A DNA stretch of 64,000 nt from Riptortus pedestris (GCA_019009955.1 CM032228.1:227440501-227504500); one strand, 5' to 3'. Positions 11,656-25,403 are shown, counted from the first letter of the stretch. Translations and numbers: made by a program. The notes: a model not told the origin generated them from the letters alone.

Positions 11656-12807
11656 TGTAATGTTTCCGAACAGACCGAAAAGTCATATTTTAAGTAAGAA
11701 TGGATTAATTATGCTAAATGTTTTAAAATTAAAACTTTTGAATCCCCTAACGATTTACAGAGCACAGATTCATAAGATTAATTTTTTTTTTTTTTTTTGA
11801 AAGTATAAGTTATTTAGACTTGAGATAAACGTTGGTCAGTAAATAATCAGTTATTTTGCTTCTTCCCTCCTTTTTCAACTAATGAATACTACCAAGTTGT
11901 AGTTTGCAAAATACTCCATGAAATCTGCACAAGCAAATCATCAGGAGTTATTAAACTAACCGGGACTCAATAATCCCCTTCTTACTATTGGATAAGACGA
12001 TTACCAATCCCCACAACATTTCGGTCAATACTATCTTCAAAACTATTGATTCATGCAGAACTAATAAGAACAGGCCTCATAATCATTGAAGGGAAAGGCC
12101 TGAAAGTAATGGTATCAACAATATGTTTCCTCATATCCGTCCAAACAAGTTTAAGAGGAAGCGTGGGATTTATTTCTCAAGCGGAGGACCAACAGGTGGA
12201 TGGATGAACCAAATGAATTTTATGTCAGAGAGCTTGATATTGGAATTTACATTTCAAAGTACGAAAAAACGGAATGACAAGAATATGTTAATTCATAAAT
12301 ACATGAGTGAATAATCAAGAGGTTAAAATGCCACAATTATAGAGATACTCAAGATTCTGATTATTTTTTTCTACAGAGTTTAGAGTTTCTCTCTTATACG
12401 AGGACTTTTTTCAGGGAACTACGGAATGTAGAGGAGTTCTAAAGGTGGCAACTTGATAGATAGGCTGAAACCTGCTTAGATTGGAATAAAAAAAATTCTG
12501 TGACTTCTGCCAACTAAACAAATCATTGTAACTAGTATTGCGTCTTTAGTTCTACGTAGATGCGTACAAGGACTTTCTTAGAGAAGATGTATCACTAGCA
12601 AACTATTATTCATAAAAATTGAGATTTGAAAAAACAAAATGTGATGAATCTATTTCCACCAAAAAACATTATTTGCGCCCTCTTGCTCAAGAACCATCGA
12701 AGTTATGAAAATTTGTCTTTTCTGGTTTGTTGTGCCTACAAACTCTATCTAATGACTGTCTCCGCGAACAGGAAATCCAGCATTCAACGGGAATGAACTA
12801 CGAAAGG
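11656..12807. other. Unassigned spacer
   Basis: AT-rich with a long poly-T run near 11782-11799. No gene or known repeat recognised. Confidence 0.4.
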
Positions 12808-12850
12808 ACGACCTCAATAGCTGATTTCCCTTGAGAGAAATCTGCAATAA
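12808..12850 (+). mobile_element. Isolated HINE-like 3' terminus
   Basis: About 42 bp match the family end: ACCTCAATAGCTGATTTCCC, then TTGAGAGAAATCTGC. The rest of the element is absent, so this is a solitary end, or an older copy cut by later deletion. Confidence 0.7.
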
Positions 12851-13250
12851 TGCTGTAGGGACAAGACGGGACTCGTCGAAGAAGACAGGATGGTTTAAAG
12901 AGGAGCTTGAGGAACCTGGAGTCCGAATTACAACGAACCACATCGATTGGTTTACCCCAGATGGTGGCCCAGGACCTACAATGACCGAAGCCTGTGTTAG
13001 TTCGATATAATAGTTATATTTCGAACATTCCATACTACGGCTGACTGGGATGGGTTATTGCCAATTTCTGTGCAGGGTAGGATAAATATGTTCTGCCCAT
13101 ATCAATTCACGACTTCTGGTTTATCATTATGTCTGAACGTCCAGTGGAATCAGAGTTCTGATTTAAATTTGTAGGATACGTCATTTTATTACAAGACGTG
13201 TCACTATTGGAGTGTAGGAGTGAGTGTCTTCTCAGATCGAAAGATTTTCA

Positions 13251-13372
13251 TTTTAGCAGATTTCCCTTAAGGGAAACCAGCTATTGAGGTCGTACTCATG
13301 ACGCGATTTTCGAAAAATTTCTTCAAATGTCCATCGATCCTACCCAGGAGATGACGAAAATGAGGTCCGTTC

Positions 13373-13428
<56 letters not shown>

Positions 13429-13523
13429 CTGTTATCTCTCTAGCGGTCGCAATTTTTGTTTGATTGTAATACTTCACTAGGGAAATCTGATGAGTTTACG
13501 CAGCCCCTGCGTGACGGACTTTT
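13251..13523 (-). mobile_element. HINE-like element with large internal deletion
   Basis: Both ends are intact, from TTTTAGCAGATTTCCC to GCGTGACGGACTTTT. A (TA)n tract lies at 13377-13424, but the sequence jumps from TTTTTGTTTGATTG straight to the left-end region. Everything between the tract and the end has been lost, giving a 273-bp mini-copy. Confidence 0.9.
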
Positions 13524-16092
13524 CATTATATTAAAGGATTCTTAACAAGCTGTCTTTTCATGAATGAGTGCACAGAGGACTGACCTCATAATGACATCTC
13601 ATAAATCATAATTAAGCGGAAGGGGAGGGCTCCAGGCAGATGGAGGGAGTGCCAGAGAGAGAGACTGTACAATTGGTACAATTAGACCTTCCGAAGGCTC
13701 CTTAGCTACTCCAGTTGTACTCATAAAAGCAGTCTCATACGTGATAAACAAGTCTTAAACTTCAGTGTTCGAAGTAAAGAAAGTATTTTCATAGAGAACA
13801 TTTTTTGTTCCCAGATTAGATTTCTACGGCATAGTTTTGACCTTCCCCGAACACATTTTGACGAACTTCTGCCTCACGTCTGTTCGTATATACGCATGTA
13901 TGTTTCTTAGCCGCATTTCTCAAAAATGAGTAGCATCAGAATGAAATAAGTAATTGCAATTTTCTTCGTAGCTGCTTGAAATTAGAACCATTTTTCATGA
14001 AGAGATAAGTAAATTATATTCAATGATGTGTTTTTATCCGATGTATTGGAACGCAGATATCATACAGAAATCATGCTCTATGAAGAACATCTAAACATTT
14101 TGTATATTGAATATAATAAGAGTATAGGGATGTTGTGTGTTGCAACCGAATATTTTCTGTTTTCATTCCATACGCCATACAGGCAGCATAACAGTGGAAA
14201 CATCTAGAGGTGCGTTAACTTTGTAGCATTACGTCATTGGCTAGAGTCTAACATACTCCGACTAATAAAAATGTCTGCTTCCAGTGGAATTCTCTCCACT
14301 TTTCTTAATGCCTTTATTGTGGAATAGACTCACGCAGAGGTCTACTGGAAGCCATCCCTTGATCTTGTGAGTCGCGCATCCCCTTGTCCCTAAATTACTG
14401 TTGATCAGAATTAATAAAGGCGCTGAATAGCTGCCTGGAGCTCCAAGCTATTTTATAATTTTCATTCAGTGACTGGAGTTAACCAGTTGGTTTCTACACT
14501 TCATAGGACAAATCAAATTTTGGCCAATAGTCTTGTCAATTGACGAAACCCCTTTCTTGACTATTCCAGACAGATTCGAACCCAGCCTCCAGGAGACGGA
14601 AGTCCAATCAGACCCATTAGAATCAGCAGACTCCAGAACAATCCACCTTGATAAGGTCCCCGGAACAGATCGCTAATGAGATCTTTCACGTTATTTTACG
14701 GCCTTCGAGTCACCTTTCACACCTTTACCAACCTCTAATTCAATACACAGTTTTTTTTCCAAACTACATCACTTTCATAGTAGGCAGTTGGTGTCAGATC
14801 ATTTTTAATTATTCGGTATGCAAAAGATAGAATGCATGGAATAAGAAATGTATTGGTCATTTAAATGGACTCTTTCTGCAGCATGTAATTAGCTAGTTTT
14901 TAAATTTCTATAAAATTGAAATCGTGAGACTTTAAGATGAAACATGTCTTTTTTTTTTACATTTTACAATAGGTGTTTCTTCAAAATATTGCAATGTTAT
15001 TTTTCTAGGTTAACAACGTTACACATAAATGAAATAAAACTGTTTTATATATTTGCCATGATTGAAATTGTATCACCATCATTTGGATAAGGAGTCTACA
15101 TCTTGTATTTAAAACCATTTGACCCAAAATTCATCAGATGTTCGATATCTTTAAAAAAGTAAGTTTCTAGGCCTCCCTCTTTTTCTATGCCCAAATAGTC
15201 TCACCTTCAAATACATTCGTGATGATGCCTCCTGTGTTCCATGATCATGTTAAGATTTTTCCTTTCATTCGCCTCATTTGAGCTTCCACGTTGGGCTTCT
15301 TAGGAGTCCAACTTGTTCTGGCGATCCATACCACATCCACATTTCCATTGCTTCTAATCTATTATATTAAATTTCGTGATTGCCAAATATTCGCTCCAGT
15401 TATGGAGTACACTCCAAAGGAATAGCCTGGCAAACATTTTTTTAAATAGTTAGTTATTTGGCAGCTTGTTAATTAACATTCACCTTTGATTTTGGAAGGC
15501 TTACTTTGAACTTCTATACTTCTATTCTGCCAATACTATAATTGTCCTAGGTGACTCCTACACTTTTTCTACATTATTCAATTTGAGGCTTTTTATCGGC
15601 AAATCTGATGCAATGAACAGATTTACCAATAATCTGTAAAAAATGACTTCAAAACTGTATAAACTCACAACAACAAGCCTACCTTATAAACATCTACAAA
15701 TGATAGGCTGCAAACACTTTTGATCAGCCCACGAAAATACGAGTAAGACATTATTTTCTAAAACTATATTCAGTGTAGAGTATGTGTTCTAAAAATAAAA
15801 AAAAAAAATTCTCAGTATAACATAGACTGAATGCACCAATACAATTTAATAGGAAATGTTAAAATTCTGAGCTATCTAGTATAGGTGTACGAAGTCACAC
15901 ACACAAACGCACACACACACAACACACACATATTGGTGTATGTTCGAGCGGAATCAACATTATACTTGGAACTTCCTTCTCAATCGTTGAAAACATGAAC
16001 GTTTTTTTTTTTTTTGAAATTTTTAGTTCAAATTAGCTACCCAGATAAACCGCAGAGGGTAATGGGCAAATTTGGGAAGGATGAAAATACAA
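13524..16092. other. Long unassigned region
   Basis: No coding region, tRNA or confident repeat was found in about 2.5 kb. An imperfect (CA)n stretch lies at 15895-15930 and a tRNA-B-box-like string near 14575 (minus strand). Composition is AT-rich but less repetitive than the flanks. Confidence 0.4.
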
Positions 16093-16561
16093 AAAAGTCC
16101 GTCACGCAGGGGCTGCGTGAACTAAGCAGATTTCCCAAGTGAAGTTTTACAATAGAGAAATCTGCCCAATAACAAGTGTAGTAAGTAGTAAGGGATCACT
16201 AAACTTATACACGAGGGACGAATAGTTACGAAAACGGCCGCCAGAGCTCTCTTCGGAAAGTACCAAACAGCTCACTCCTGCCGACCAATGTAGAATACAA
16301 ATGCAAATATCTCGGTTAATATTCAAGATACAGAATAAACGTATAGAACAACATTTATAGTGAATTTCACACTTTTTTTTTTACAATTTTTCGATCCGAC
16401 GCATAATAACGGAGATATTTCGAAATTTCCGAAAATCCCCCCTTCTCAGACTGGTCCGATTTCAGCCATTAACGAACTTGATCTTCCTTTTTACATAAAA
16501 CGATTAAATTCCGAGTTTGGTAACGATCAAACAAAAATTGCGACCGCTAGAGCGTTAACAG

Positions 16562-16633
<72 letters not shown>

Positions 16634-16774
16634 AGATAGATATATAAAATTTTGAACGGACCTCATTTTCGTCATCTCCTGGGTAGGATCGATGGACATT
16701 TGAAGAAATTTTTCGAAACTCGCGTCATGAGTACGACCTCAAAAGCTGATTTCCCTTAAGGGAAATCTGCTAAT
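16093..16774 (+). mobile_element. HINE-like element, full copy with compound microsatellite
   Basis: The left end is AAAAGTCCGTCACGCAGGGG and the right end CCCTTAAGGGAAATCTGCTAA. The internal (TA)n (about 16567-16610) runs directly into (GA)n (about 16610-16633). Flanking landmarks CGACCGCTAGAGCGTTAACA and GGTAGGATCGATGGACATTT are well conserved. Confidence 0.95.
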
Positions 16775-18207
16775 AGGAAATATATCGGAGAGGGAAATGT
16801 ACGATGAGAGTAATGGGATTTACTATGTTTACTTCTATGGTCAATATGCTTCAATATACAAATATCCCTGGAAAGTCCTTTCTTGCTTTTCTTGTTGTTA
16901 TTGTTCATTCCTAAGTTTTTTTTTTTTATGCAGATAATACAAGATGTCACAACACGCTCATCAAACCCACGTATATTACATAAATACAAATTTTCCTCCT
17001 GTAAGTATTCTGGAAACCATCAAGATATGCCAACAAGATAGTCAGATTTGGGATTAGTAAACGAAATAATTATTCAATTAGTTTATAATTGCTGAGATAG
17101 AACTTTTCTTTTTAACTACATAAAAATTCAAAATTGCAATTATGAATGAATTCATTGAGCTTGCCTCAGGCCTCGGGTAGGTTGCTCAATGATTGAGGCA
17201 GGACCATTTTATTAATAACACAGCTTCTAAACAGTATTTCATCACTGAAGGAGGGAAAAAAATACATGATTAATTGGAGAGAGATTGAAAAATAAAAACT
17301 TTATAAAAAATGCTAAGTAATTAGGCGTCTTAATTTGATTGCTTCCTGCCGCTCCTTCGTGCAGTAAATTGCCTCTATTTAGGAATGTGTGTCACATCGT
17401 AAAAATACAACAAAAAAAATAAGGCGCCAAACTTGTTCCAACAAGAAACATTTGTGGGGACTTTATTACCCGTTGTATCGATAATTTAGTTAACTTCATT
17501 TTGAAGACAGGAATTAAAAAGTTAGCTAAGTTGGGTGGAAATACTGTCAAGTTGGAGGGTCTATATTTAAACAAAATTTCAGATCAAAACGTTGCTGCAA
17601 CACTCTGTGTTGTCTATGTTGTATTATCAAGATCAGAAAAGTAAGAAATAAAATTAAATAAACAACAAAAAAAAACAAAACAAAAAAACAATTTGAATCC
17701 CTACCTAGAATGGTGCATTGTCTTATTTGATATTTAATTTCCTAACAATTGAGAAGAAAATGTAAAGTGCCAATGCGAAACTTTGGCGTGATTTGTGAAT
17801 GAAAAAAGAAGTGCTACATGATTTCCTCAATAAGTGAACAAATTGAAGGGTCCAAAATATTTTATTCTCAATTTATGTAAATTGACTAGATAATTTTCCA
17901 AAAATTAATTGTTAAAGGAGAGAACATTGGAAGATGCAGGATGAAGAAAAGTACCCACTTCAGTTGTCCCTTTCTCAATCATTTTGCAATTTAAAAATCA
18001 AAATACATTTATATCAAAAGGGTGCTCAAAACATCGTCCCAATAATGCATTAGAGGTTTCATCAACAAAATTCTTTACTCCATCCTTTCCCAGACATTTT
18101 GGCCCAGTTAAAATGTAATATGAATTTCTCAGGAGTGGCTTTTGCCCATAATTTATGAAGGCCAGAAATTACAAAGCACATATGCATACTTTAGTGAAAT
18201 TATTATT
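16775..18207. other. Unassigned spacer
   Basis: AT-rich with A-runs and several short frames without recognisable domains. Nothing supported. Confidence 0.4.
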
Positions 18208-18384
18208 ATAATTATTATTTAATAAAGTCCACTTTTTGCAACTTAGGCTAATCGGGACGGGTTATCTACAGGTTACCACCCTTTTCTAGAAAGGGTGGGA
18301 TTTTATTTAAAGAATTTCGTCACTAAATAATTTCCTTTACCCAGGCGAGAATCGAACTCGCCACTCTAGGTTTACCTATGTGAG
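18208..18384 (-). mobile_element. tRNA-derived SINE
   Basis: Minus-strand copy with the 3' tail (ATTATTATTTAATAAAGTCC), the GGGACGGGTTATCTACAGGT and GTCACTAAATAATTTCCTTT segments, and the B-box complement GAATCGAACTCGCC. It is truncated at TTTACCTATGTGAG, so the outer tRNA head is missing. Confidence 0.9.
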
Positions 18385-18730
18385 TTTCGTGAAATTTTGT
18401 CAATTCGTTAAAAATATATACGACCTCCAACTGACGTAACACGTTCAGGTCCCTTGCTGATACAACAGACCCGACTATAATAACTGTTGAAAAAAAAAAT
18501 CGGATTTAATTAATTAATCTTGGATTTAATCTGCTAAATCGACCAAATATATATACAATTGAGTGACAATATACTGCAATTGAGAACTTAAGCACTGTGA
18601 AACTGAAATATGGAACTCACTAGTACTACATTTGCCTAAAACTGAGATAAGTGACTGTACTCAGTATTTTCCGAGTCTTTAACTTTTACAATGAAAACAT
18701 ATCTACTACTACTAATTAGTAGTTTGTGAT

Positions 18731-20000
18731 GGGCTGAGGTTAGCCAGTGAGTTAAATCGTAGCCGTTAATCTCAAATGGTAATCCTAGAGCGGTGAGTTC
18801 GATTCCCGTCTGGGCAATAGGAATTTATTTAGTGACGAACTCAATAAAATAGTTATTTTCATCACTAGTACCAAAAGTGGTTCTTTTCGGTTCGAGGTCT
18901 AGTTTTACGAGCGAGGCGAAGCCGAGCTTGGAAATTGGACCGAGTACCGAAAGGACACTTTTGGTACGTGTTATGAACAATACTTTTCATTATACTGCTC
19001 ATACTTGAGTGCATTAAAACCCTTTTATATTTCATTAATAATTTAAAGATACAATATAAGAAATTAAAGTGACACATTATTTTATTTGAAATAAAATATC
19101 TGTTTATTAACCTATAATAGAAGAAAAGTACTTATATAAGAAATTAAATTGACACATTATTTTATTTGGAAAAAACATCTGTTTATTAACCCATAATAGA
19201 AGAAACATTACAGATTTACATTAATATTTATAGTACAATTTTGGTTATTATTTATGTTAAAACCTTTGTTTGGCATTGCCTTTGCGAATACAGTTAACTT
19301 TTGATTAAAGGAATTATTTTCCAGTTCGGGCTCATCCTCAAACACATGTTTATTAGTAATAGGTGAGGTTAGCGCACCGAAAAGATATTTCAGTACTAGT
19401 CCCGAAAAGACCTATTTTACGGACTCAAACCTAGTATTGAAAACACATGTTTTTTGACGCAGTATAATGAAATAGGTATTTTCATCACTAGTACCAAAAG
19501 TGGATCTTTTCGGTGCGAGGTCTAGTTCTACGAGCGAGGCGAAGCCGAGCTTGGAAATTGGACCGAGTACCGAAAGGACACTTTTGGTACGTGTTATGAA
19601 CAATACTTTTCATTATACTGCTCATACTTGAGTGCATTAAAACCCTTTTATATTTCATTAATAACTTAAAGACACAATATAAGAAATTAAAGTGGCACAT
19701 TATTTTATTTGAAATAAAACATCTGTTTATTAACCTATAATAGAAGAAAAGTACTTATATAACCTCCTTCAAACACATGTTTATTAGTAACAGGTAAGGT
19801 TAGCGCACCGAAAAGATTTTTCAGTACTAGTCCCGAAAAGAGCTATTTTACGGACTCAAACCTAGTATTGAAAACACATGTTTTTTGACGCAGTATAATG
19901 AAAAAAATATTTAGTCCCACCCTGGCTAGAAAAGTGTGGTAACCTGTAGGTAAACCGTCCCAACTAGCCTTAGCAGAAAAACGTGGACGTTAATAAATAC
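18731..20000 (+). mobile_element. tRNA-derived SINE split by a tandem-repeat insertion
   Basis: The SINE head GGGCTGAGGTTAGCCAGTGA starts at 18731 and runs to about 18851 (GACGAACTCAATAAAAT). The 3' half resumes at about 19910 with TTTAGTCCCACCCTGGCTAG and ends with CGTGGACGTTAATAAATA at about 20000. The intervening kilobase is foreign to the SINE. The A/T-rich junctions prevent a firm call of the target duplication. Confidence 0.8.
18853..19909. repeat. Two tandem copies of a 624-bp unit inserted in a SINE
   Basis: The first copy starts at about 18853 and the second at about 19477, with a constant offset of 624. The second lacks about 200 bp present in the first (19137-19340). Each copy starts with a hairpin: GTACCAAAAGTG at 18868 and CACTTTTGGTAC at 18956, enclosing ACGAGCGAGGCGAAGCCGAG. 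Each ends GACGCAGTATAATGA. Two nearly identical 70-codon minus-strand frames (18865-19077 and 19488-19700) follow from the duplication and show no domain. The sequence family is not recognised. Confidence 0.75.
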
Positions 20001-20622
20001 GAGTACGAATAGTGTGCGACATTGTAGTGGATTAATTACTCACACTAAATTTAAACTAAAAATTACTCGTAACACTAAAATTAATTTAGTTGAGTGAATA
20101 CCTGAATTAAAGACTGGCCGTCTTTACATTTGTCGGTTCCCACACAACAATAGAGAGGCAATTTGGTTATGTAATGCATTTATTTACATTAAATGTTAAA
20201 ATAGCACAATAGGATACCTCAAATATTTCTATTTACTATAACAAATTTACTAATATTATACCAATTCATTTCTTTACATACTATTACAATAAATAGCATC
20301 TATAAACATAAACAACGATATAATACACTCGTCATAAGATTATCTCAAATTCCATGAATACATTTTGTAAAACCTATGAATATAGATAATTATTTATTTA
20401 TAATAAATTATAATCTTATTTATTAACGTCCCCTTTTTGCTAATACGTATAGAGAATAGCAGAGCTAATAAGGACGGGTTATCTACTGGTTACCGCTTCT
20501 TTCCTAGTCAGGTTGGGGTTAATTTATTTGATGGGGTTGTGACTAAATAAATTATTATTGGCCATGCGGGAATCGAACTTGCCACACTTATAAGAAATTA
20601 ATTTCTTAATTAACAATCTTAA
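19910..20622. repeat. Composite repeat, copy 1 (opposed SINE ends)
   Basis: Order: SINE 3' half on plus (19910-20000), about 410 bp of non-SINE body starting GAGTACGAATAGTGTGCGAC, then a SINE on minus (20412-20590) and a shared flank CTTATAAGAAATTAATTT. The same order and body recur at 24274-27004, where a Penelope-like element interrupts it. The whole composite was therefore copied as one unit. Confidence 0.8.
20412..20590 (-). mobile_element. tRNA-derived SINE (right end of composite repeat copy 1)
   Basis: It contains TATTTATTAACGTCCCCTTT, GGACGGGTTATCTACTGGTT and the B-box complement GGGAATCGAACTTGCC. It carries an extra short stretch near 20435-20460 and ends at the same point as the SINE at 26972. 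Confidence 0.85.
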
Positions 20623-23530
20623 TACCAATTGTGAGAAACTTGTCCCCGCCCTGATAATTGAACATTTTTGATAGTATTCATCTTTTGTAAAGAAATCATT
20701 CTTCAAACATGAAATTCTATAATTTGTTTTTATGGATTTAATAGACATTTTTTATAGACACTTAGGGCGTTAAACGGTTTTAATCCTGAAAACGATACGC
20801 TTTTCTCGAAATATTTATGTTTACGGTTGGGGGTTGAAGTATATTCTATAATCTTGTATTTATGATTATCTGTTATACTATAAAAATTTATAAAACAAGT
20901 TCAAGTTTTGTTTCACAAATAATATTGTTTGGTAGATATATTCTGCAGGAAATCATTACTTTTGACTTATTAAAGAGTAGCCTCTTGACGTTCTATTGAA
21001 TATAAACTCTCTTCTGCCATTTAAATATTAAAATATGATTTATAATGATAGTAGCTGCTGGAATGAAGAACTGCTGATCTGGCAGAAACAATACGCTGGG
21101 GGAGTTGATCTCTCTTGTCCTCCTACTTGAGACTAACAAAGTGACATGAATTTCAATTTAGTGTTTAGAATGACCTCTAACATAAAAGATATATAGCCCC
21201 ACCGACTTTATTAATAGCATTTAATAGAGTACAGGCTTTTATTTATATACACTTGAAATATCCACAAGTTAGTAAAGCGCGCAATACAATGTATGTTGAG
21301 GAAGCACGATGAAATAATAAATACTTAGTAGTAGAAATATTCAATGAACAACAAGAAAAAAAAAGTGGTTTTGTGGGCATAAACTTTGAGCTTCAGTCCT
21401 ATACATATCCAAAGAAGATATGTCAAGCTGCAAATAAAGGACAACCCACCGTTAAACTTTATAACCGTGACAATTTTGGAATGAAGGGATTTATTGCGGA
21501 GAACTAATGCGGAAGAAAGCGTATAATTGTTTGACATCTGTGCGTGAGGGGGCTTTCCCTTTCTGTTGACTGTCACTATTGAAGGATTGAGGTCAAGTTG
21601 CAAGGTCAATGGTCAAACTGCGGGTCAATCTTTACGATTGGATTAGTATTATCAACCGCAGGAAACCGCGGCTTTCATAGCAACACTTCACACTAAAGCT
21701 AACGACCGCTTTATAGAGAAAGCCAAATCGAGCCGCTTGGTTATCATTCAATAAAATATCTTATTTTGTGCTTTGATAACTGACCAAGTACGATCCGAAG
21801 TTTACAGGATATGATAGTCAATATATCCAAGGTGCCAGAAAATTAAACCAGCAGTTTTGCCAACGGTTGGGAAATAATTTATTTCATAAGAGGCAAACAA
21901 GAATATAAGAATCAAACATTTAAAAAAAACACCAGTGAATTAAACGATATGTGGAATATATTAACAAAAACTGTGTAGAACAAACCAAAAATATAACCTA
22001 ATATTTATTTTCAATTCTACACATTAGTATTTTTAATTGTTTTTTCCTTTCGCTGTCGATTTCAACTACCATATTTTTACTTCCTTCTACAAGGTAAATT
22101 AGCAATGAAGTTTGATTACTTTCGGTGTGACATTTGTACGTATGTAATGTACTTATATATTTCCCATAACTTCGTTAACAACTAGACTTTGAAAGATGAT
22201 ATTTCATGTTAGGACTTCTGTAACATCTCCCTGTGCACCTCTCTTTTTGAGCGAAATAATCTAGGAGGGGGACGAAAATAAAAGAATGCAAATATGTTTT
22301 TGCCTATTAGGGAGACAGAAGATTTGTATGGATATTTTTCTTAACATTGAAAAAAAAATATAAATTATGTTCTATGATATTCTGTATCATACCTATTTGA
22401 ACAGAGATGTTAACCACTTATCGCAAAAACATTCACAAACAAATTTTATGTTGCAAACTTTAGTGAACTGTATTTTAGACTGAACTGTTAATTCATTATA
22501 TATGATGTTTAAACAGAAATCATGACTATATAAATAAAAATAAAAAGCTTGGACCGCTGGATCCATCATAGTGGCAAACAAGAGATATCATATATTTTAA
22601 ATGAGTTCCAGCAAAGCATTTTTTAAAACTTTTATTAATAGAAGTAGATGGACATTAGATTTTTATTTCTTTCATTATGTCAGCTAGATGAGGTAATATC
22701 GCGAGAAGGTATCTGTTATTTTGAATTAGGACTAATATATGTACAAGATAATCTATTAGTATAACCATAAATGCTATTTCTTCTCGAAGAATTTGCCCTC
22801 TAGGTGAGTTATCGTCACACATTTAGATGTTCTCATGTGTAGTCTCAAGCAGAACACACAGAAGAAAAATGCTATTCTGATCCTGTTCATCTCATTTGAT
22901 TCTCCGTAGAAATCAGGACTTACTCCAATTGACATCGACTGGGCGATGCCTGTAGAAACAGAAATAAAACGCACCCATATGATATGCTTATAGTCCATTT
23001 CCTGAATTTCTGAACAAATTTCATTCTCTATAAGTGTATTTGGCGATCAAATACATTATCGGTGAGAAATTGAACTCGTTAGTTAGGAAGGAAACTTGTA
23101 AGGAGGTCGCTGACGAATATGGCAGAAGTGACCCACAATCTGGCGATATTAGGGGCAGAATATCATTACTGCCTGACCCACCTTCTCTCTTAGTGAAGCC
23201 AAATATGGAGAACGACATTACTATGCACACTTGCCGAAATCATTTCGATAGCAGAGTCGATATATCTGGTTGCGAACGTGTGCGCTTCCTAGCTAGCTAT
23301 GGCTCTTTGTGGGTCACTTATAACCACCGACGAACGTGTAAACATTTCAGGTACTCAAGTATTTTCCTGAGTCTTTATTGTAATGTTATTAGTAGCTTGC
23401 TAAATACCAGCGGTGCTATATGAACACCAACCCATTGGTACGCATAAGTGGCTGTATTATGTACGTTATACTTCTTATACCTTGCTTTTTCTCGTATTTT
23501 CCTTGCAATAACGGTTCCTTTTCTTGAAAA
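20623..23530. other. Long unassigned region
   Basis: No gene is supported in about 2.9 kb. Weak similarity to the HINE-like 5' module appears near 22200-22330. The plus frame at 23034-23423 (129 codons) has no recognisable domain and overlaps minus-strand frames of similar quality, so I do not call it. Confidence 0.4.
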
Positions 23531-24271
23531 ATGCGCGTCACGCAGGGGCTGCGTAAACTGAGCAGATTTCCCACGTGCTGGTATAGCACACATGTGACCT
23601 CATTTCCCCACATATGTATTCTCTATTTTAAAGGGGGAGAAACGGATGACTCGAGGGGGGGGGTGGTAACTGAAGGCTGAAAATAAGAAAGTCGGTTAGC
23701 ACTTGAGTTACAGAACTATGCACAGAGCAAAGCTTGAAGAACTTCAATAGCTAAACAAGATTGATCCTATAGCATTTTACGATTTGAGAAATTTTCGAAC
23801 TCACCTCTCTCTCTTATCCCCCTCCGCTTTTTCTGGTCCAATTCGGCCAACCACAAATATGATCTTTTGTGTCGAACAAATCGATTAAATATCGAGTATG
23901 GTATTGACCAAATAAACATTTTAGAGACAAGAATCTAAAAACTTAAGTGATGACGTCATCACACAATGATTTCATATATCTCGTACATTAAGGATCCAAT
24001 AGAAACAATATTTGGTATGTAAACATAGAATAAAGAGGTTCACGTTATAACAGTATATTGTCATTAGGATATGGGTAGGAGTCAAAATATCTCTGTTAAT
24101 ATTAGCCATAGTGAAAACATGTACATAACAAAATTTATAGACAATTGAATTTACAATATGATTGGGTCTATACACATTTTCAATCCGACGTATAACAACG
24201 GAAAAATTTAGAATTTTCGAAAGAAGGAAATTTTCGTATCATGAGTACAACCTCAATAGCTGATTTCCCTT
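23531..24271 (+). mobile_element. HINE-like element, long form, 3' end lost
   Basis: It starts with a mutated GCGCGTCACGCAGGGGCTGC and follows the long form to CCTCAATAGCTGATTTCCCTTA. There it is cut and joined to the SINE segment of composite repeat copy 2. Confidence 0.85.
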
Positions 24272-24779
24272 ATGGGGAGTGGTAACCTGCAGATAACCCG
24301 TCCCAATTAGCCATAGCAGAAAAACGTGGACGTTAATAAATAAGAGTACTAATAATGTGCGACGTTGTAGTGGATTAATTACTCACACTAAATTTAAACT
24401 AAAAATTACTCATAACACTATAATTAATTTATTTGAATGAGTACCTTTATTAAAGGATGGTCTTCCTTACATTTGTCGGGTCCCAGGCAACAATAGAAAG
24501 GCAATTTAGTAATGTAATATATTTATTTACAATAAACATAACACAATAGGATATAATCAAATATTTCTATTTTCTATAAAAAAAATTACTAATATTATGC
24601 AAATTCATTTCTATACATGTTATTACAATAAATAGCAACAATAAACATAAACAGCGATAAATACACTCCTCATAAAATTAGCTCAAATTCTATGAATACA
24701 ATTATAACTTATGAATATATATATAATTATCAATATATAAATTCTCTGGAATATGCTGGATGGTAGAGGAACAAATGTA

Positions 24780-25403
24780 TAAGGATCAATAAGAAGGCCA
24801 AGTCCTCTACTGGTTTTTAATATAATGCAGAGTGCACTTTCGGAGTCAACGCTCCATCCTCAGTGCCTGCTGACAAACACAAACCTCGAGTTAATTTAAC
24901 AATTCACAGCATGGCCAAAAGGCAAAATAAACAACAGTCATAAAAAACAAACACAATATAAATAGTAAAAACAATGTTAATTCTTAAAACTAGTCAACTA
25001 ATAAAAATATAAAATCTAATCCTAGTCAACTACTATAAATTAAAGCCGAAACAATCAAAAAATTTAATAACAAGTCAAATAATAAAATCAAACAACGGTA
25101 AGCATATGTCAAAAACTATAAATAAAATTAAAAACTAAAAAACTACCTAAATTTCAGATTTATATCACAGTGGGTGAGAACCTCGGAAAAAACTACCCAG
25201 AGGAACTGTAAGAAACATCTAAAAAAAAATAAACAAAAACCCCATACTAATAATAGAGAGAAGATGAAGGAGGTACCTGATTAAAGCTGCGTTGCCTGGA
25301 CCACGACTGCCGGGCGACTGAACCTCTGCCCCCGTAGAGAAGACAGGGCCCCGTCACCGACATGTCGCAGCCTTGCCACCTCCTCCTTCTTATTAATATT
25401 CCT
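24780..25403 (-). repeat. Left inverted arm (pseudo-LTR) of the Penelope-like element
   Basis: This is the reverse complement of 26168-26791, of equal length (624 bp) with no indel seen. It carries the C-terminal endonuclease codons and the hammerhead-like core on the minus strand. Confidence 0.9.
24827..24866 (-). ncRNA. Putative hammerhead ribozyme core, left arm copy
   Basis: Mirror copy of the motif at 26705-26744. On the minus strand CTGAGGA is at 24857-24863 and GAAA at 24838-24841. Confidence 0.5.

Noticed and set aside
12749..13033. 94-codon minus-strand frame
   Set aside because: It includes a HINE-like terminus (12808-12850) and has no recognisable domain.
14560..14620. tRNA-like B-box string (minus strand GGTTCGAATCT)
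   Set aside because: No A box, acceptor stem or cloverleaf could be found around it; possibly a decayed SINE of another family.
23034..23423. 129-codon plus-strand frame
   Set aside because: No domain or motif recognised; overlapping minus frames are similar in quality; its end runs toward a HINE-like copy.
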